The position numbers were made by a program, and so were the translations under genes. 64,000 nt of DNA, taken from a virus. Below are positions 1-9,239 of this stretch, one piece after another; position 1 is the first letter of the stretch, and every line of letters starts with the position of its first letter. Location of the stretch: IMG/VR virus record IMGVR_UViG_3300042691_025071, positions 124,001-188,000 of that record; one strand, given 5' to 3'. The notes under the pieces were generated by a model. The model worked only from the letters and a program-made list of their open reading frames with translations, was not told where the DNA came from and searched no databases.

Positions 1-186
1 AGTATCTTATACTACTTAAAACCCGAACCCGAAGATGAATACGGTAATGTTGCTATGAGATTAGAAAAAAAGTTAATACCAAATGAGTTAAAAGAAAAAT
101 TCAAGGAACAATTTGGTGAAAGATCAAGTTGTCTCACACTAACTGAATCTGAAATAGATCAATTTTTATCTGAAAATAGTAAATGA
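1..186 (+). CDS. C-terminal end of a hypothetical protein (5' truncated)
   Basis: Frame 1 is open from the window edge to a TGA at 184-186, giving the last 61 residues of a charged protein rich in Lys and Glu (ends SEIDQFLSENSK). Its stop overlaps the next start (ATGA), so the two are probably translationally coupled. No family is recognised in this fragment. Confidence 0.75.
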   Translation, partial: SILYYLKPEPEDEYGNVAMRLEKKLIPNELKEKFKEQFGERSSCLTLTESEIDQFLSENSK

Positions 187-689
187 ATATAGAAATTATA
201 TTATCAATAATCGGTGGATTATACGCCACGTTTAAATGGATCTATGAGTATAGTGAAAATTTAAAGTGGAATAGGAATAAATTTATGTTGGACGAAATTG
301 ATAAATTCAGATCAATTCAAACAACAAAATCTGTGGAAAAAATATTAGATTGGAATGGAATTAACGTCGAGGTTTATGGTACTGAGATTTACGTTAATGA
401 TGAGATATTATTTGAAGCACTACAGACACACGACGTTAAACAAAAATTCAGTAAAGACGAGGTTCTTCTAAGAAATCTATTTGATGAATATTTCGATAAT
501 TTAACAAAGTTGATATACATGTGCGAAACCAAAATGATTTCATCAAATAACTTTAAGTTATTCATGTCATATTGGTTAGATATATTATCAAGTAAGAATA
601 AAAACAAACCCAAAAAAGTACATGACCAAATATTAAGGTATTTGGAATACTACCGATTTTTTACGTTGAAAAACTACCTAATAAAATAG
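183..689 (+). CDS. Hypothetical protein with N-terminal membrane segment
   Basis: This 168-residue protein begins with one hydrophobic helix (about residues 3-20, IILSIIGGLYATFKWI) followed by a mostly helical, charged soluble part with no motif I recognise. It looks like a single-pass inner-membrane protein with a cytoplasmic domain. The start overlaps the preceding stop by 4 nt. Function unknown. Confidence 0.75.
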   Translation: MNIEIILSIIGGLYATFKWIYEYSENLKWNRNKFMLDEIDKFRSIQTTKSVEKILDWNGINVEVYGTEIYVNDEILFEALQTHDVKQKFSKDEVLLRNLFDEYFDNLTKLIYMCETKMISSNNFKLFMSYWLDILSSKNKNKPKKVHDQILRYLEYYRFFTLKNYLIK

Positions 690-702
690 TATAAACTTTA
701 TA

Positions 703-831
703 TTATCTACCTTGACCGACGTAATTTCTTGATTTACGATCGTGTTTGTTGTATGATTTTCTTGCTTTACCTTTTTTTCTTTTACCGAAAGAGATTTTTC
801 TACTTTCTGATCCACCTTTTCCTTTAGCCAT
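703..831 (-). CDS. Small very basic protein (42 aa)
   Basis: The minus-strand ORF encodes 42 residues beginning MAKGKGGSESRKISFGKRKK, dominated by Lys, Arg and Gly and with almost no hydrophobic residues. Such composition suits a nucleic-acid-binding or capsid-internal peptide; this is inferred from composition only. The late-type motif TATTTATA lies about 12 nt upstream of its start. It is the only minus-strand gene among + strand neighbours in the first 16 kb. Confidence 0.7.
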   Translation of the reverse strand: MAKGKGGSESRKISFGKRKKGKARKSYNKHDRKSRNYVGQGR

Positions 832-842
832 AATTTTTTTTC

Positions 843-850
843 TATAAATA
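843..850 (-). promoter_or_regulatory. Late-promoter-like TATTTATA motif
   Basis: TATTTATA on the minus strand a short distance upstream of the 42-aa basic gene. The same octamer or a one-base variant precedes seven or eight other genes of this window. Confidence 0.5.
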
Positions 851-859
851 CGCGAAATA

Positions 860-880
860 TTGGATTTTTTACTACATTTG
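860..880 (+). promoter_or_regulatory. Bacteroidota-type promoter for the PcfJ-like gene
   Basis: TACATTTG at 873-880 fits the TAnnTTTG -7 box, and a TTGG-type element lies upstream. The downstream gene starts 20 nt later. Confidence 0.55.
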
Positions 881-899
881 TAAAAAGATATTTTTTTAT

Positions 900-2855
900 A
901 TGGAAAGACAGATATTACATCAAAGATTTGAATTCGCGGAAATTCAGGCTTTTAAAAATTACTCAAAATTAACTAAAAAACGAAATCCGTTTAGTTTCGA
1001 TATAGATGAGGTTATTGAATCACCTGACGAGGATGAATTTCATAGAACAATATCATCAATACCAAACGAGGTTCAAAGATCAATTTATCAAGATAATGGT
1101 TTTTATACTCTCAGGTTGGATGAGAATGATTCAATAAGAAAAAATAATAAAACAAAATATTTTTATTCTGGTGAAAATGGTGTTGGGGTAATCACACAAA
1201 TTGAACCATTCTTTAAAAAAGATAATACTTTTTTTACCACAAATGATAGACATATAAAAAACCACTATGCTAGACCTTTTTCATCTATTGGTACAAATGT
1301 CTTTGAAAGAACGATTTATATTAAAGATAATAAAATAACGATAAAGAAATCGATATTCACAAAATCAAGACATATTAATTGTAAGTACTTCAAAAAAAAT
1401 TGGTTTAGATTTGGTATAACCATCGATTTAAAAACCGGTAACATAACATCATACCACACAAACAAATCAGGTGCAAATAAAGTTAGAAGAAATTCTTTTA
1501 GGGAAATACATACCAGTTTATTGTCCACGGAAATCATGAGTTTTGGTGTTAGAGTTCTTAGAAAATTTTATGGTGATAGAAAAAGTAGTGAAATTTTACG
1601 AAATGAATGTTTAGATATAATAAACGATTATGAGTTTATAAAAGAATTAAAGAACACATTTTCAAGTATAGAAGGATTTAGTTGTCCCGATGTGGATTTA
1701 AGAGAACCTAAAGATTGGTTTATGGAAACATTAATTCGTCTATTTGTTCACTTGAAAAAAATAAAAGTACCGAATAATAATTATGAATCTTTGATTTTTC
1801 ATTGGTACCCAACCAAAAAGTATCTTATAAAAAATGATAATAAATTAATTGCATCAATACTTGATAGATTTGGTGTTAAGTCTAAAAAAACAATTAAGAT
1901 TTTACATGAAAATCCGGGACTTCCATTAAATTATTTTACTGAATTAAAAGAAATATTCGGTGAAAGGGATTTCCATAAATACATCGGGAATATTGATCCT
2001 AATTTATTCGGTGTTTCATCATCCGATAACAATTTAGGGATAGATTACAATAGTATCTATCAATATCCCGATAGAAGATTAAGACACATGCCCGATCATG
2101 TAGATTTAACAAATGATGAAAAATCAAATTTATTTAAATTTTTAAATGATAATCTATCAAAATCAATGAGTGACAGAGTTGACCATGTTAAACATAGACA
2201 ACACAATAAAAAAATTATTGATGATACTTTTAGAGAAATAAGAGACCATATAAGAATGTTGGGTAAGGTTAAGATATATTTTCCTGATACCAAAATAAGA
2301 GCAACTAATCAAATGTCTTTCCATCAAGAACATTTAGAGTTTGCTAGATTGGAAAGAATTATTGGTAGAGGATATAATGTTGAATTTGTTTTTGATGAAA
2401 GAATGGTTGAATATATTGAAGAACCAATCATAAATGGTGACGGGATATTCCATCCGGTAATATTAAAAAAGGATTGTGACTATACCGATGAAGGTACACA
2501 TATGCACCATTGTGTTGGTGGATATGCGGAAAATGAAAATTCTTTAATTGTTTCATTAAGAATGAATGATAGAATCGGTAAAGAAAGGATCACTTGTGAG
2601 TTTAGTACATTTGATAAAAATTGTGTACAGGCCAGACATTTCTGTAACGCAACTCCACCCGATCATTTTAATTCCGCATTGTTAACACTCAAAGAAAAAA
2701 TAAAAAATTACAATTATCCTATAAAATCAAAAGAGAAAATCAGAACACCATTGTTGTTAAAAGATGGTCAGGTATTTCAACCAGAAAGAACTACCACAGA
2801 ACAATTATTTCATTTAATAAATAACATGGGTAATCAACAACTCGATTTATTTTAA
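900..2855 (+). CDS. PcfJ-like protein
   Basis: The C-terminal third of this 651-residue protein has the PcfJ-domain signature: DEGTHMHHCVGGY (about residues 533-545), then LIVSLR, then a strand ending in a CEF motif, and a QARHFCN segment. PcfJ proteins occur on conjugative plasmids and phages; their biochemical role is not settled. The N-terminal 400 residues are helical and charged without a recognised domain. The following gene is a shorter, more diverged paralogue, so this locus arose by tandem duplication. The start is set by the first in-frame ATG after a good promoter. Confidence 0.85.
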   Translation: MERQILHQRFEFAEIQAFKNYSKLTKKRNPFSFDIDEVIESPDEDEFHRTISSIPNEVQRSIYQDNGFYTLRLDENDSIRKNNKTKYFYSGENGVGVITQIEPFFKKDNTFFTTNDRHIKNHYARPFSSIGTNVFERTIYIKDNKITIKKSIFTKSRHINCKYFKKNWFRFGITIDLKTGNITSYHTNKSGANKVRRNSFREIHTSLLSTEIMSFGVRVLRKFYGDRKSSEILRNECLDIINDYEFIKELKNTFSSIEGFSCPDVDLREPKDWFMETLIRLFVHLKKIKVPNNNYESLIFHWYPTKKYLIKNDNKLIASILDRFGVKSKKTIKILHENPGLPLNYFTELKEIFGERDFHKYIGNIDPNLFGVSSSDNNLGIDYNSIYQYPDRRLRHMPDHVDLTNDEKSNLFKFLNDNLSKSMSDRVDHVKHRQHNKKIIDDTFREIRDHIRMLGKVKIYFPDTKIRATNQMSFHQEHLEFARLERIIGRGYNVEFVFDERMVEYIEEPIINGDGIFHPVILKKDCDYTDEGTHMHHCVGGYAENENSLIVSLRMNDRIGKERITCEFSTFDKNCVQARHFCNATPPDHFNSALLTLKEKIKNYNYPIKSKEKIRTPLLLKDGQVFQPERTTTEQLFHLINNMGNQQLDLF

Positions 2856-2892
2856 ACTACAAATTTTCAACAAATCCATTTATTTTATATAG

Positions 2893-4290
2893 ATGGATTT
2901 GTTGTTTACATATAAACAAGATAAAAAAGATCGTTCCGACTTATTATCCACTTGTGATTTAAACTTGGAATTAAATAATGATATATTGATATATAGATCG
3001 TCTTTTTATAGTGAGTACATGAGACATGGGAACAAAAGAACTTTGTTTTTTCAACATCAATTACATTTGAATCTTTTAAATGGTGAATTCTCAACTTCAT
3101 ATAAATTAGTTAATAATGGTAATCTGTTTAAGCCATTATTAAAAAATAAAATAAAAAATAAATCCAATGATTTTATATCACTGGAGGAGTTACTCACTAA
3201 CGGACTTTTTAGAGGTGAAAAGAAAATACATTTTTGGGGTGTAAAATATTCTAGAGCAATAGACAAAATATATCAAATTGTATTTGATATATTGAAATCA
3301 AGATTCAAAAGTGATTTTTTGAAAACAAAAGAATATGAAGAAAAAAATGTTAATGATAAATTGTATGAATTAATCGTAGATTTTTATTTAGATTGTAAAA
3401 ATATAAAGGGTCACGATAACATATATTTTGACATAAAATATAATTTTCCAAAAAAGAAATACCTAAAGAGAAATGGTAATAAATTCTTACCAGCGGTATT
3501 GGATGAATATAATATAAAATCAAAATACCTAATAGGTGAACTAAATGGAGAATATAATCCACCTATACATTTAAAATCTTTGAAATATCTATGTAACTTG
3601 TTCGGTGAAAATTATATTGAATATTTGAAAAAAATTCCATGGAAATCAAATCTTTACAGAGAACCCATTAATAAAAAAAAACATACATTAAAAGACGAAT
3701 TTGAAAAGAAAAACTTAGTCAGACTATTCAATAAGTGGGAAGACGTGGACTCACTTCATGGTAATATTGTATCATCAATAAATAAATTATTAACACTAAG
3801 AGAGTATTTAGAAAAATTAAATTTTGATTTAAAGTTCAAAGTAAGAAATAACACCGATTTAAATAATTATTATGAAATTTGGAGTAGTCATAAAAAACAT
3901 TTTAATAGAGGTTATAGATTGAGATACGTGATAGATCCTGAGTTTATAAAATTTATTGAGGAGGATATTAACATCGGTGATGAAATTTTTAAACCAAAAC
4001 TTCTATTAAACGAGGAAGATTTTATGATTGAGGGTACCTTAATGAAAAACTGTATGTCAAAACAATTTTCTCATGGAACCGTTTATCTTTTTGTTTCATT
4101 AAAAAATAAAAACAAAAAAGTTAATATACAATATAAAAAAGGTATTTTAATACAATCATATGGAAAAGCAAATACTCCGGTTCCCGAAAACTTTAACAAT
4201 CCTATTTATATATTAACGGAGAGATTTAAAAAAATGTCAGATATTACATGGAAAAAAGAAAAATATGACTTTGTAGAAAAAATTAAATAA
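2893..4290 (+). CDS. PcfJ-like paralogue, diverged
   Basis: This 465-residue protein aligns by eye with the C-terminal part of its upstream neighbour. Both have a KRNGNKFLPAVLDEY-type segment versus KNDNKLIASILDRF, a RGYRLRYVIDPEF segment versus RGYNVEFVFDERM, and a Cys-containing core (EGTLMKNCMSK versus EGTHMHHCVGG). The paired His residues of the upstream copy are absent, so activity may be altered. It lacks about 190 N-terminal residues relative to its paralogue and is extremely rich in Lys and Asn. It is 37 nt downstream of its paralogue and probably co-transcribed. Confidence 0.75.
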   Translation: MDLLFTYKQDKKDRSDLLSTCDLNLELNNDILIYRSSFYSEYMRHGNKRTLFFQHQLHLNLLNGEFSTSYKLVNNGNLFKPLLKNKIKNKSNDFISLEELLTNGLFRGEKKIHFWGVKYSRAIDKIYQIVFDILKSRFKSDFLKTKEYEEKNVNDKLYELIVDFYLDCKNIKGHDNIYFDIKYNFPKKKYLKRNGNKFLPAVLDEYNIKSKYLIGELNGEYNPPIHLKSLKYLCNLFGENYIEYLKKIPWKSNLYREPINKKKHTLKDEFEKKNLVRLFNKWEDVDSLHGNIVSSINKLLTLREYLEKLNFDLKFKVRNNTDLNNYYEIWSSHKKHFNRGYRLRYVIDPEFIKFIEEDINIGDEIFKPKLLLNEEDFMIEGTLMKNCMSKQFSHGTVYLFVSLKNKNKKVNIQYKKGILIQSYGKANTPVPENFNNPIYILTERFKKMSDITWKKEKYDFVEKIK

Positions 4291-4296
4291 AAATAT

Positions 4297-4560
4297 ATGA
4301 AAAGCAACAAATTTTATTTGGTGGTTACTATTTTGTTTTCCTTAATTATGGTTTACAAATATTTTAGTTTATTAAACATAAATAAGAAATTAAATTACCA
4401 AATAAAAGAAGAGAAACTAGTATCAGACTCTTTGAGAAATGTATTATTTCCTGTAGAAATAGAGTTAAATAGATACCAAATGACACTTGATAAGATGAGA
4501 GAACAAGACTCAACTTGTTCTTTGTTATTTGAAGTTATAATGGAATCAGAAACAGAATAA
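4297..4560 (+). CDS. Small membrane-anchored coiled-coil protein
   Basis: The 87-residue product has one N-terminal membrane helix (residues 5-25) followed by a Lys/Glu-rich segment with heptad spacing (KKLNYQIKEEKLVSDSLRNV). The topology suggests a short envelope-anchored rod, as in Rz- or FtsB-like proteins, though no family is recognised. It starts 6 nt after the PcfJ-like paralogue. Confidence 0.7.
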   Translation: MKSNKFYLVVTILFSLIMVYKYFSLLNINKKLNYQIKEEKLVSDSLRNVLFPVEIELNRYQMTLDKMREQDSTCSLLFEVIMESETE

Positions 4561-4562
4561 AT

Positions 4563-4877
4563 ATGGAAAATAATAAAAAATATAACGATCAAATTAATGT
4601 TGGTGGATCGGGTTATTTCGATATAAAAACATCAACAGTCGTTAAATTAAATGAGTATTTGTCGGTAACAACTGAAGATGGAATAATTGACCTAAAGATA
4701 GATATTACCGCCGATTTTAATGAAATACCTGAAAAGTATCATGAGATATTTTTGAATGTATTAACTTCAAAATATCTAAATAAAGTTAATTTTGGCCAAA
4801 ATCCATTTTCAGAATGTAAACCAATTGTTAAAAGAAAGTGGTGGCAATTTTGGAAAAACAAGTATTTTATGTCTTAA
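4563..4877 (+). CDS. Hypothetical protein, Trp/Lys-rich C-terminus
   Basis: A 104-residue soluble protein ending in a strongly aromatic basic motif (KRKWWQFWKNKYF), which could contact membrane or nucleic acid. The body is strand-rich (YLSVTTEDGIIDLKIDI). No family is recognised. It starts 2 nt after the preceding stop. Confidence 0.7.
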   Translation: MENNKKYNDQINVGGSGYFDIKTSTVVKLNEYLSVTTEDGIIDLKIDITADFNEIPEKYHEIFLNVLTSKYLNKVNFGQNPFSECKPIVKRKWWQFWKNKYFMS

Positions 4878-4886
4878 TTTCAAATT

Positions 4887-5570
4887 ATGAAAATAAAAAA
4901 TTTATTAGTTGAGGGTGAAGTAAAAGAACTTTACCCAAAAATTTTTGGTGTCTCAATTAAAAATAATTACGATAGAGCCATGCTCTTTTGTAGATATCAG
5001 GAGTTTTATGAGTCGCCCTTTAAAGAGATAAGAGGTAAGAACTTCTCATTTGAAAAATTCATGTGGTTATATAAAACTAAAAATAATAAACCAACATTTA
5101 CATATCCTGAAGATTGGGTTGGATACAATATTCCATCTGATGTTTTATGGAAAGCGTACGAAACTTTCTTTAATTACAAAAATAATTATGATGAGATAAT
5201 GACTAAAATAATTTATTATTGTGAAAATTATCCATTAAAATACGGTAAATCAAGAACAAAGTGGTATTTGATCGGTGCCGATGACTTTAAATCTGACACA
5301 ATGAACCATGAAATTGCACATGGTTTATATTACACAAACAAGAAATATAAGACCACATGTGACGAGTTAATTTCAGAAATAAAGAAAGTAGATTATAACA
5401 AAATTAAAAAGGAATTGATTAAAATTGGGTATGTTAACGACAAAAAGATAATAGATGACGAAATTCAGGCCTTTATGTCCACGGGTTTATATAAGACATT
5501 CTCAACAAAAACTTTTAAAAAGTACACCAAACCATTTATTGAAAATTTTAATAATTACACCAAAAAATAA
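4887..5570 (+). CDS. Putative zinc metallopeptidase (HEIAH), possible virion protein
   Basis: The 227-residue protein contains NHEIAHGLYY at about residues 139-148, an HExxH zincin core. A candidate third zinc ligand is uncertain (Glu or Asp in the DEIQAF region at about residue 192). The short amphipathic start MKIKNLLVEGEVKELYPK resembles the N-termini of the next genes, which I propose are virion proteins. It could act on host envelope protein or on virion proteins. The HExxH motif is seen; substrate and virion location are inferred. Confidence 0.65.
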   Translation: MKIKNLLVEGEVKELYPKIFGVSIKNNYDRAMLFCRYQEFYESPFKEIRGKNFSFEKFMWLYKTKNNKPTFTYPEDWVGYNIPSDVLWKAYETFFNYKNNYDEIMTKIIYYCENYPLKYGKSRTKWYLIGADDFKSDTMNHEIAHGLYYTNKKYKTTCDELISEIKKVDYNKIKKELIKIGYVNDKKIIDDEIQAFMSTGLYKTFSTKTFKKYTKPFIENFNNYTKK

Positions 5571-5583
5571 CGATTTTTTCGGA

Positions 5584-5591
5584 TATTTATA
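5584..5591 (+). promoter_or_regulatory. Late-promoter-like TATTTATA motif
   Basis: TATTTATACTATT immediately precedes the ATG of the lysin gene. The octamer recurs at the same distance before several other candidate virion genes. Confidence 0.5.
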
Positions 5592-5596
5592 CTATT

Positions 5597-7207
5597 ATGA
5601 AGAAATCATTAATCGAAGAACTTGAAAGAATACATACTCTAACATATGGTAAAGAGTTGTTATCAGAACAAAGCCTACTTGATAAGATATTGGGTAAAAT
5701 AACAGGTAAAGGTGCTGATGATAAAGAGGGGAAAAAAATTGACGACCCCAAAAAGGCGGATTTGGTTTCTTCCGATGTTCAACAATTCTTTGATACGTTG
5801 AAAAAAGCTGCAGATGGTGGAGGAATTTCACAACAAGAGATGGGATCGATGAACTTCCAAAAGGAAGTTGAATCTATGCAAATAGGGTTAATGATATTAG
5901 GGTATCAGTTACCTAGATTTGGTGTGGATGGTTTATATGGTAGAGAAACGGCAGCGGCAGTTGAGAAATTTAAATCCGATAATGATGTTAAAGATGGTGC
6001 CGAAACATTGGGTGAAGCGATGACCCAATTAAAAACAATATCATATCCTAATTTAAAAATTGATTTTGATGGTACTCAGAATGACTTTGTTAATCAGGGA
6101 TTACTTGATGATTTAAATAAAGCCGCAGGTGCAGCAGGATTGGTTGCAACAATAACAACCGCAAAAACAGGACACGGGTATTTTACAAAAAGTAAAAATA
6201 AGAGTCGTCACATGGATGGTACGGGTGTCGATATTGCTATATTAGATGGTGTTGGTGCTGGTGGAGCAACTAGCTCAACAAACGGTAATGCAAAATTTAG
6301 AGAATTAGGTAATAGATTAGCTTCCGCATTAGAATCTTTAGGTTATAGACGTAATGTTGAAAGTGGAAATGATAAGGCTGTTTTGTGGCAGACAAATACG
6401 GGAGGAAATCACTTTAACCATTTACACGTATCAAATAAAGTCGGGGCATCCGAATTACCTGCTAGTGTTTCAGATTCAGGTAGTGTAAGTAATAGTAAAG
6501 CAACACCTGAAATGTTAAATAAGTTAATTGAACTACTTAAAACAAAGGGAGTAAAATCCGAAGATCTTAAAAAATATATCGATACTACATTTATATCTGG
6601 TGGGGGTGTTGATTCCAATTGGATGACTATAACCCAAAAAGTAATTGATACATTCGAAGGTGGGTATTGGAACTATTGGGAATGTAAAAATCACCCATAT
6701 GATTCCATTTATAATAAATCCGGTGAAACTTTGTTTGGTTTAGATAGAAAGGCTGGAAAAATTGAAAACATTTCAGCAGAAGGTAGAGAATTTTTCAAAA
6801 TTATTGATGAAGAGAAACAAAGGTTAGGTATGGATAAATTTTGTCAAGTATGGAAATATAACTATAGGGGAGGTCCACTTGAAGGAAGATTAAAAGAGTT
6901 GGCCGCTAAAGTCATGAAAAGACTATACGATCAAAATATGAGTAACTATGTAAAAAATAGTGAAGTTAAAAAAAGAATAGAGGGTAATCCTGGTTTACTT
7001 TTACATATGTCATATGCTTGTTGGAACGGACCAGGATTCTTCCAAAAATTTGCAAATAAATTAGAAGAGGGAGTTAATAATGGGTTATCTGACGAAGAAT
7101 TGATACAATTAGTTACTAAACAAAGGGAAGAATTAATTGCAGGAGGTTGGACTAAAGCAACCACTAGAGTTAATAATACCATTAGACAGTTATCAAACGT
7201 TTCCTAA
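5597..7207 (+). CDS. Three-domain peptidoglycan hydrolase, probably virion-associated
   Basis: This 536-residue protein has three modules. Residues about 92-130 form a PG_binding_1 repeat (MQIGLMILGYQLPRFGVDGL). Residues about 165-280 form an M15-type D,D-carboxypeptidase/endopeptidase with the zinc motifs SRHMDGTGVDI and HFNHLHV. Residues about 345-536 resemble GH108-like muramidase modules (VIDTFEGGYWN with a candidate catalytic Glu, then GETLFGLDRKAG). The N-terminal 35 residues are amphipathic (MKKSLIEELERIHTLTYGKE) and resemble a capsid-targeting prosequence rather than a Sec signal. No holin is adjacent, and it sits with other proposed virion genes, so a role at DNA entry is more likely than lysis from within. 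Confidence 0.82.
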   Translation: MKKSLIEELERIHTLTYGKELLSEQSLLDKILGKITGKGADDKEGKKIDDPKKADLVSSDVQQFFDTLKKAADGGGISQQEMGSMNFQKEVESMQIGLMILGYQLPRFGVDGLYGRETAAAVEKFKSDNDVKDGAETLGEAMTQLKTISYPNLKIDFDGTQNDFVNQGLLDDLNKAAGAAGLVATITTAKTGHGYFTKSKNKSRHMDGTGVDIAILDGVGAGGATSSTNGNAKFRELGNRLASALESLGYRRNVESGNDKAVLWQTNTGGNHFNHLHVSNKVGASELPASVSDSGSVSNSKATPEMLNKLIELLKTKGVKSEDLKKYIDTTFISGGGVDSNWMTITQKVIDTFEGGYWNYWECKNHPYDSIYNKSGETLFGLDRKAGKIENISAEGREFFKIIDEEKQRLGMDKFCQVWKYNYRGGPLEGRLKELAAKVMKRLYDQNMSNYVKNSEVKKRIEGNPGLLLHMSYACWNGPGFFQKFANKLEEGVNNGLSDEELIQLVTKQREELIAGGWTKATTRVNNTIRQLSNVS

Positions 7208-7226
7208 ATTTAAAATAAATCAAAAC

Positions 7227-7234
7227 TATTTATA
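7227..7234 (+). promoter_or_regulatory. Late-promoter-like TATTTATA motif
   Basis: TATTTATAAATA ends 10 nt before the next ATG and matches the motif ahead of the lysin gene. Confidence 0.45.
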
Positions 7235-7244
7235 AATAAAAACA

Positions 7245-8474
7245 ATGGAATTTTCAAAAAAGAGTTTAGTTAAAATAATGGAAGAAGTCGACTCAATGGA
7301 TGTTGAGGAGATGGCACTTAGAAAAAGTGGGAAACAAGATATAAGAAGGAATCCTAAAACAAATGAAATAATATATCCAAAATTTGTTGCAGGTTGGCAC
7401 CCAGATAATCCAACAAAAATTGGTGAAGATGGGATTCCCGATTATTGGGTTGTTAATCCAACACAAACCGAAGGTAGTGAAATATTGGCGGTTCCGTTAG
7501 ATTGTGAAGAGTTAAATGAGTTCATGGAAAAACATAAGGATTGGCTTGAACAACTTAGGTTAGAACATAAGTTAGAACCACAGATAATTGCATGTACAAG
7601 AGGAAAATATCATAGACCTGTTGAAAAAGCATTGGCCGGCGGTTACAAACCAAGTGGTGAACAATATGATGAAAAAGAAAGTATTTTAAGAAAATTAAAT
7701 CCAATTATTGATCGTTATTTTATTGATAATTCGGAAATGGAAAAAATTCTTGAAACTAGAAGTATACCAACAATTAGTAGGGATAGAAAACATTTAGATG
7801 CATATGGTGAAATAAGTAATAATAAAATTGAGTGGGGAACACATTCTTATAATTCATATAAAACTTCCTCCGATTTTAAAAAGGCGATTTCAGATAGAAT
7901 TAAATATGCAACCGGTAGATCAGAGGATCTACCTGATAATTTTAAATCACAATATTTGGCCAGACAATTTAATTTAATTTATCAAAATTGGGAAAGTACT
8001 AAAAAATACAAACAAGAATATAAAGGTAAAACATCCAGATATGTTTTGGATAGATTTGGATTGGAGACAGATAATTTAGATGTTGCTGTTAGATTAGATT
8101 TCAGAATTAATGGTAAATTAAATGCGGATCAAAAAACATATAAATGGGATGTCAGTATGAATATTAAATTTGGTAAAAAATTAAGTGAAGAATTTCGTAT
8201 TAGTGGATTAAAAGAAACACAAGTTATTACCTCAAGTAAAGAAGTTGATATCGATTTAAGTGATCCATATACTACATTTGATAACAAATATACTGTATTG
8301 GATAACCCATCTATATTACAAGGTTTAATTGAGGCGTTTGATGATTTGAAAAATCAAATACAATCATTGAAACCTAACTATATGTTAGGAGTGGCAACAG
8401 CCACACGTTTAGATTTACCGGAAAGTAAAATGGACGTTTTGATAAATAAAATCGTACAAGAAATTAAAAAATAA
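7245..8474 (+). CDS. Hypothetical, candidate virion protein
   Basis: A 409-residue soluble protein starting MEFSKKSLVKIMEEVDSMDV, which matches the amphipathic N-termini of neighbouring proteins. The central region has several YxDRFGLE and GKTSRYVLDR-type motifs but no domain I can name. It lies between a late-type motif and a strong terminator, so it is probably the last gene of the lysin unit. Confidence 0.7.
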   Translation: MEFSKKSLVKIMEEVDSMDVEEMALRKSGKQDIRRNPKTNEIIYPKFVAGWHPDNPTKIGEDGIPDYWVVNPTQTEGSEILAVPLDCEELNEFMEKHKDWLEQLRLEHKLEPQIIACTRGKYHRPVEKALAGGYKPSGEQYDEKESILRKLNPIIDRYFIDNSEMEKILETRSIPTISRDRKHLDAYGEISNNKIEWGTHSYNSYKTSSDFKKAISDRIKYATGRSEDLPDNFKSQYLARQFNLIYQNWESTKKYKQEYKGKTSRYVLDRFGLETDNLDVAVRLDFRINGKLNADQKTYKWDVSMNIKFGKKLSEEFRISGLKETQVITSSKEVDIDLSDPYTTFDNKYTVLDNPSILQGLIEAFDDLKNQIQSLKPNYMLGVATATRLDLPESKMDVLINKIVQEIKK

Positions 8475-8480
8475 TAAAAA

Positions 8481-8509
8481 CCCCCGAAAAAAAATCGGGG
8501 GTTTTTTTT
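8481..8509 (+). terminator. Intrinsic terminator
   Basis: CCCCCGA paired with TCGGGGG around a short A-rich loop, followed by eight T residues. Confidence 0.9.
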
Positions 8510-8538
8510 GTTATTAAAAATAAAATTTTATATCTTTG
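8507..8538 (+). promoter_or_regulatory. Bacteroidota-type promoter
   Basis: TTTG at 8507-8510 and TATCTTTG at 8531-8538, 20 nt apart. The gene ATG follows only 4 nt later, so the transcript is nearly leaderless. Confidence 0.75.
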
Positions 8539-8542
8539 TCTT

Positions 8543-9199
8543 ATGTTGAAAATAGATAAAGATAGGAAAGTTTGGATCACATCTGACACCCATTACGATC
8601 ATAAAAATATATGTAGAGGAGTAACAAATTGGCGTATGCCCGACGGTTCTATACCCATTGAACAAACAAGAAATTTTGATACATTGGAAAAGATGAACGC
8701 AAATATTATTTACAATATAAATGATACTGTGGGTCAAGATGATGTTTTAATTCATTTGGGTGATTGGTCGTTCGGTGGTTTTGAGAATATAGAAATATTC
8801 AGAAAAAGAATTATATGTGAAGAAATACATTTGGTTTTAGGTAACCACGATCACCACATAGATTTAAATAGGGGTAATTGTAGGAGTTTATTTACCAGTG
8901 TTCAATGGTTTTTACAGGTAAATTACATGGGTGAAACACTTGAATGTATGCACTATCCTATAACATCGTGGAATAGTCTTAGAAAGGGTAGAATACATCT
9001 ACACGGACACTGTCATCTACAAACAGATAAAAGAATAAGTGGAGGTAGAAGAATGGATATTGGTATGGACGGACATCCCGAATTCAGACCTTACGATTTA
9101 TTAAGAGAGGTTATGAACCCAATGAAGAAAGTACAAATAGGTTCAGAACTTGGATCTTTAGATCATCATACCGATGATATGAAAAATGTTGTCGGTTAA
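8543..9199 (+). CDS. Calcineurin-like metallophosphoesterase
   Basis: The 218-residue protein has the full metallophosphoesterase motif set in order: SDTHYDH (residues 14-20), HLGDWSFGG, GNHDHH and LHGHCH near the C-terminus. These residues bind two metal ions. In phages such enzymes are proposed to act on nucleic acid ends or cyclic nucleotides; the substrate here is unknown. It has its own promoter directly after a terminator. Confidence 0.92.
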   Translation: MLKIDKDRKVWITSDTHYDHKNICRGVTNWRMPDGSIPIEQTRNFDTLEKMNANIIYNINDTVGQDDVLIHLGDWSFGGFENIEIFRKRIICEEIHLVLGNHDHHIDLNRGNCRSLFTSVQWFLQVNYMGETLECMHYPITSWNSLRKGRIHLHGHCHLQTDKRISGGRRMDIGMDGHPEFRPYDLLREVMNPMKKVQIGSELGSLDHHTDDMKNVVG

Positions 9200-9239
9200 T
9201 TTTTTTATTTGAAACAATTTATTTACTTTTATAAAAAAC

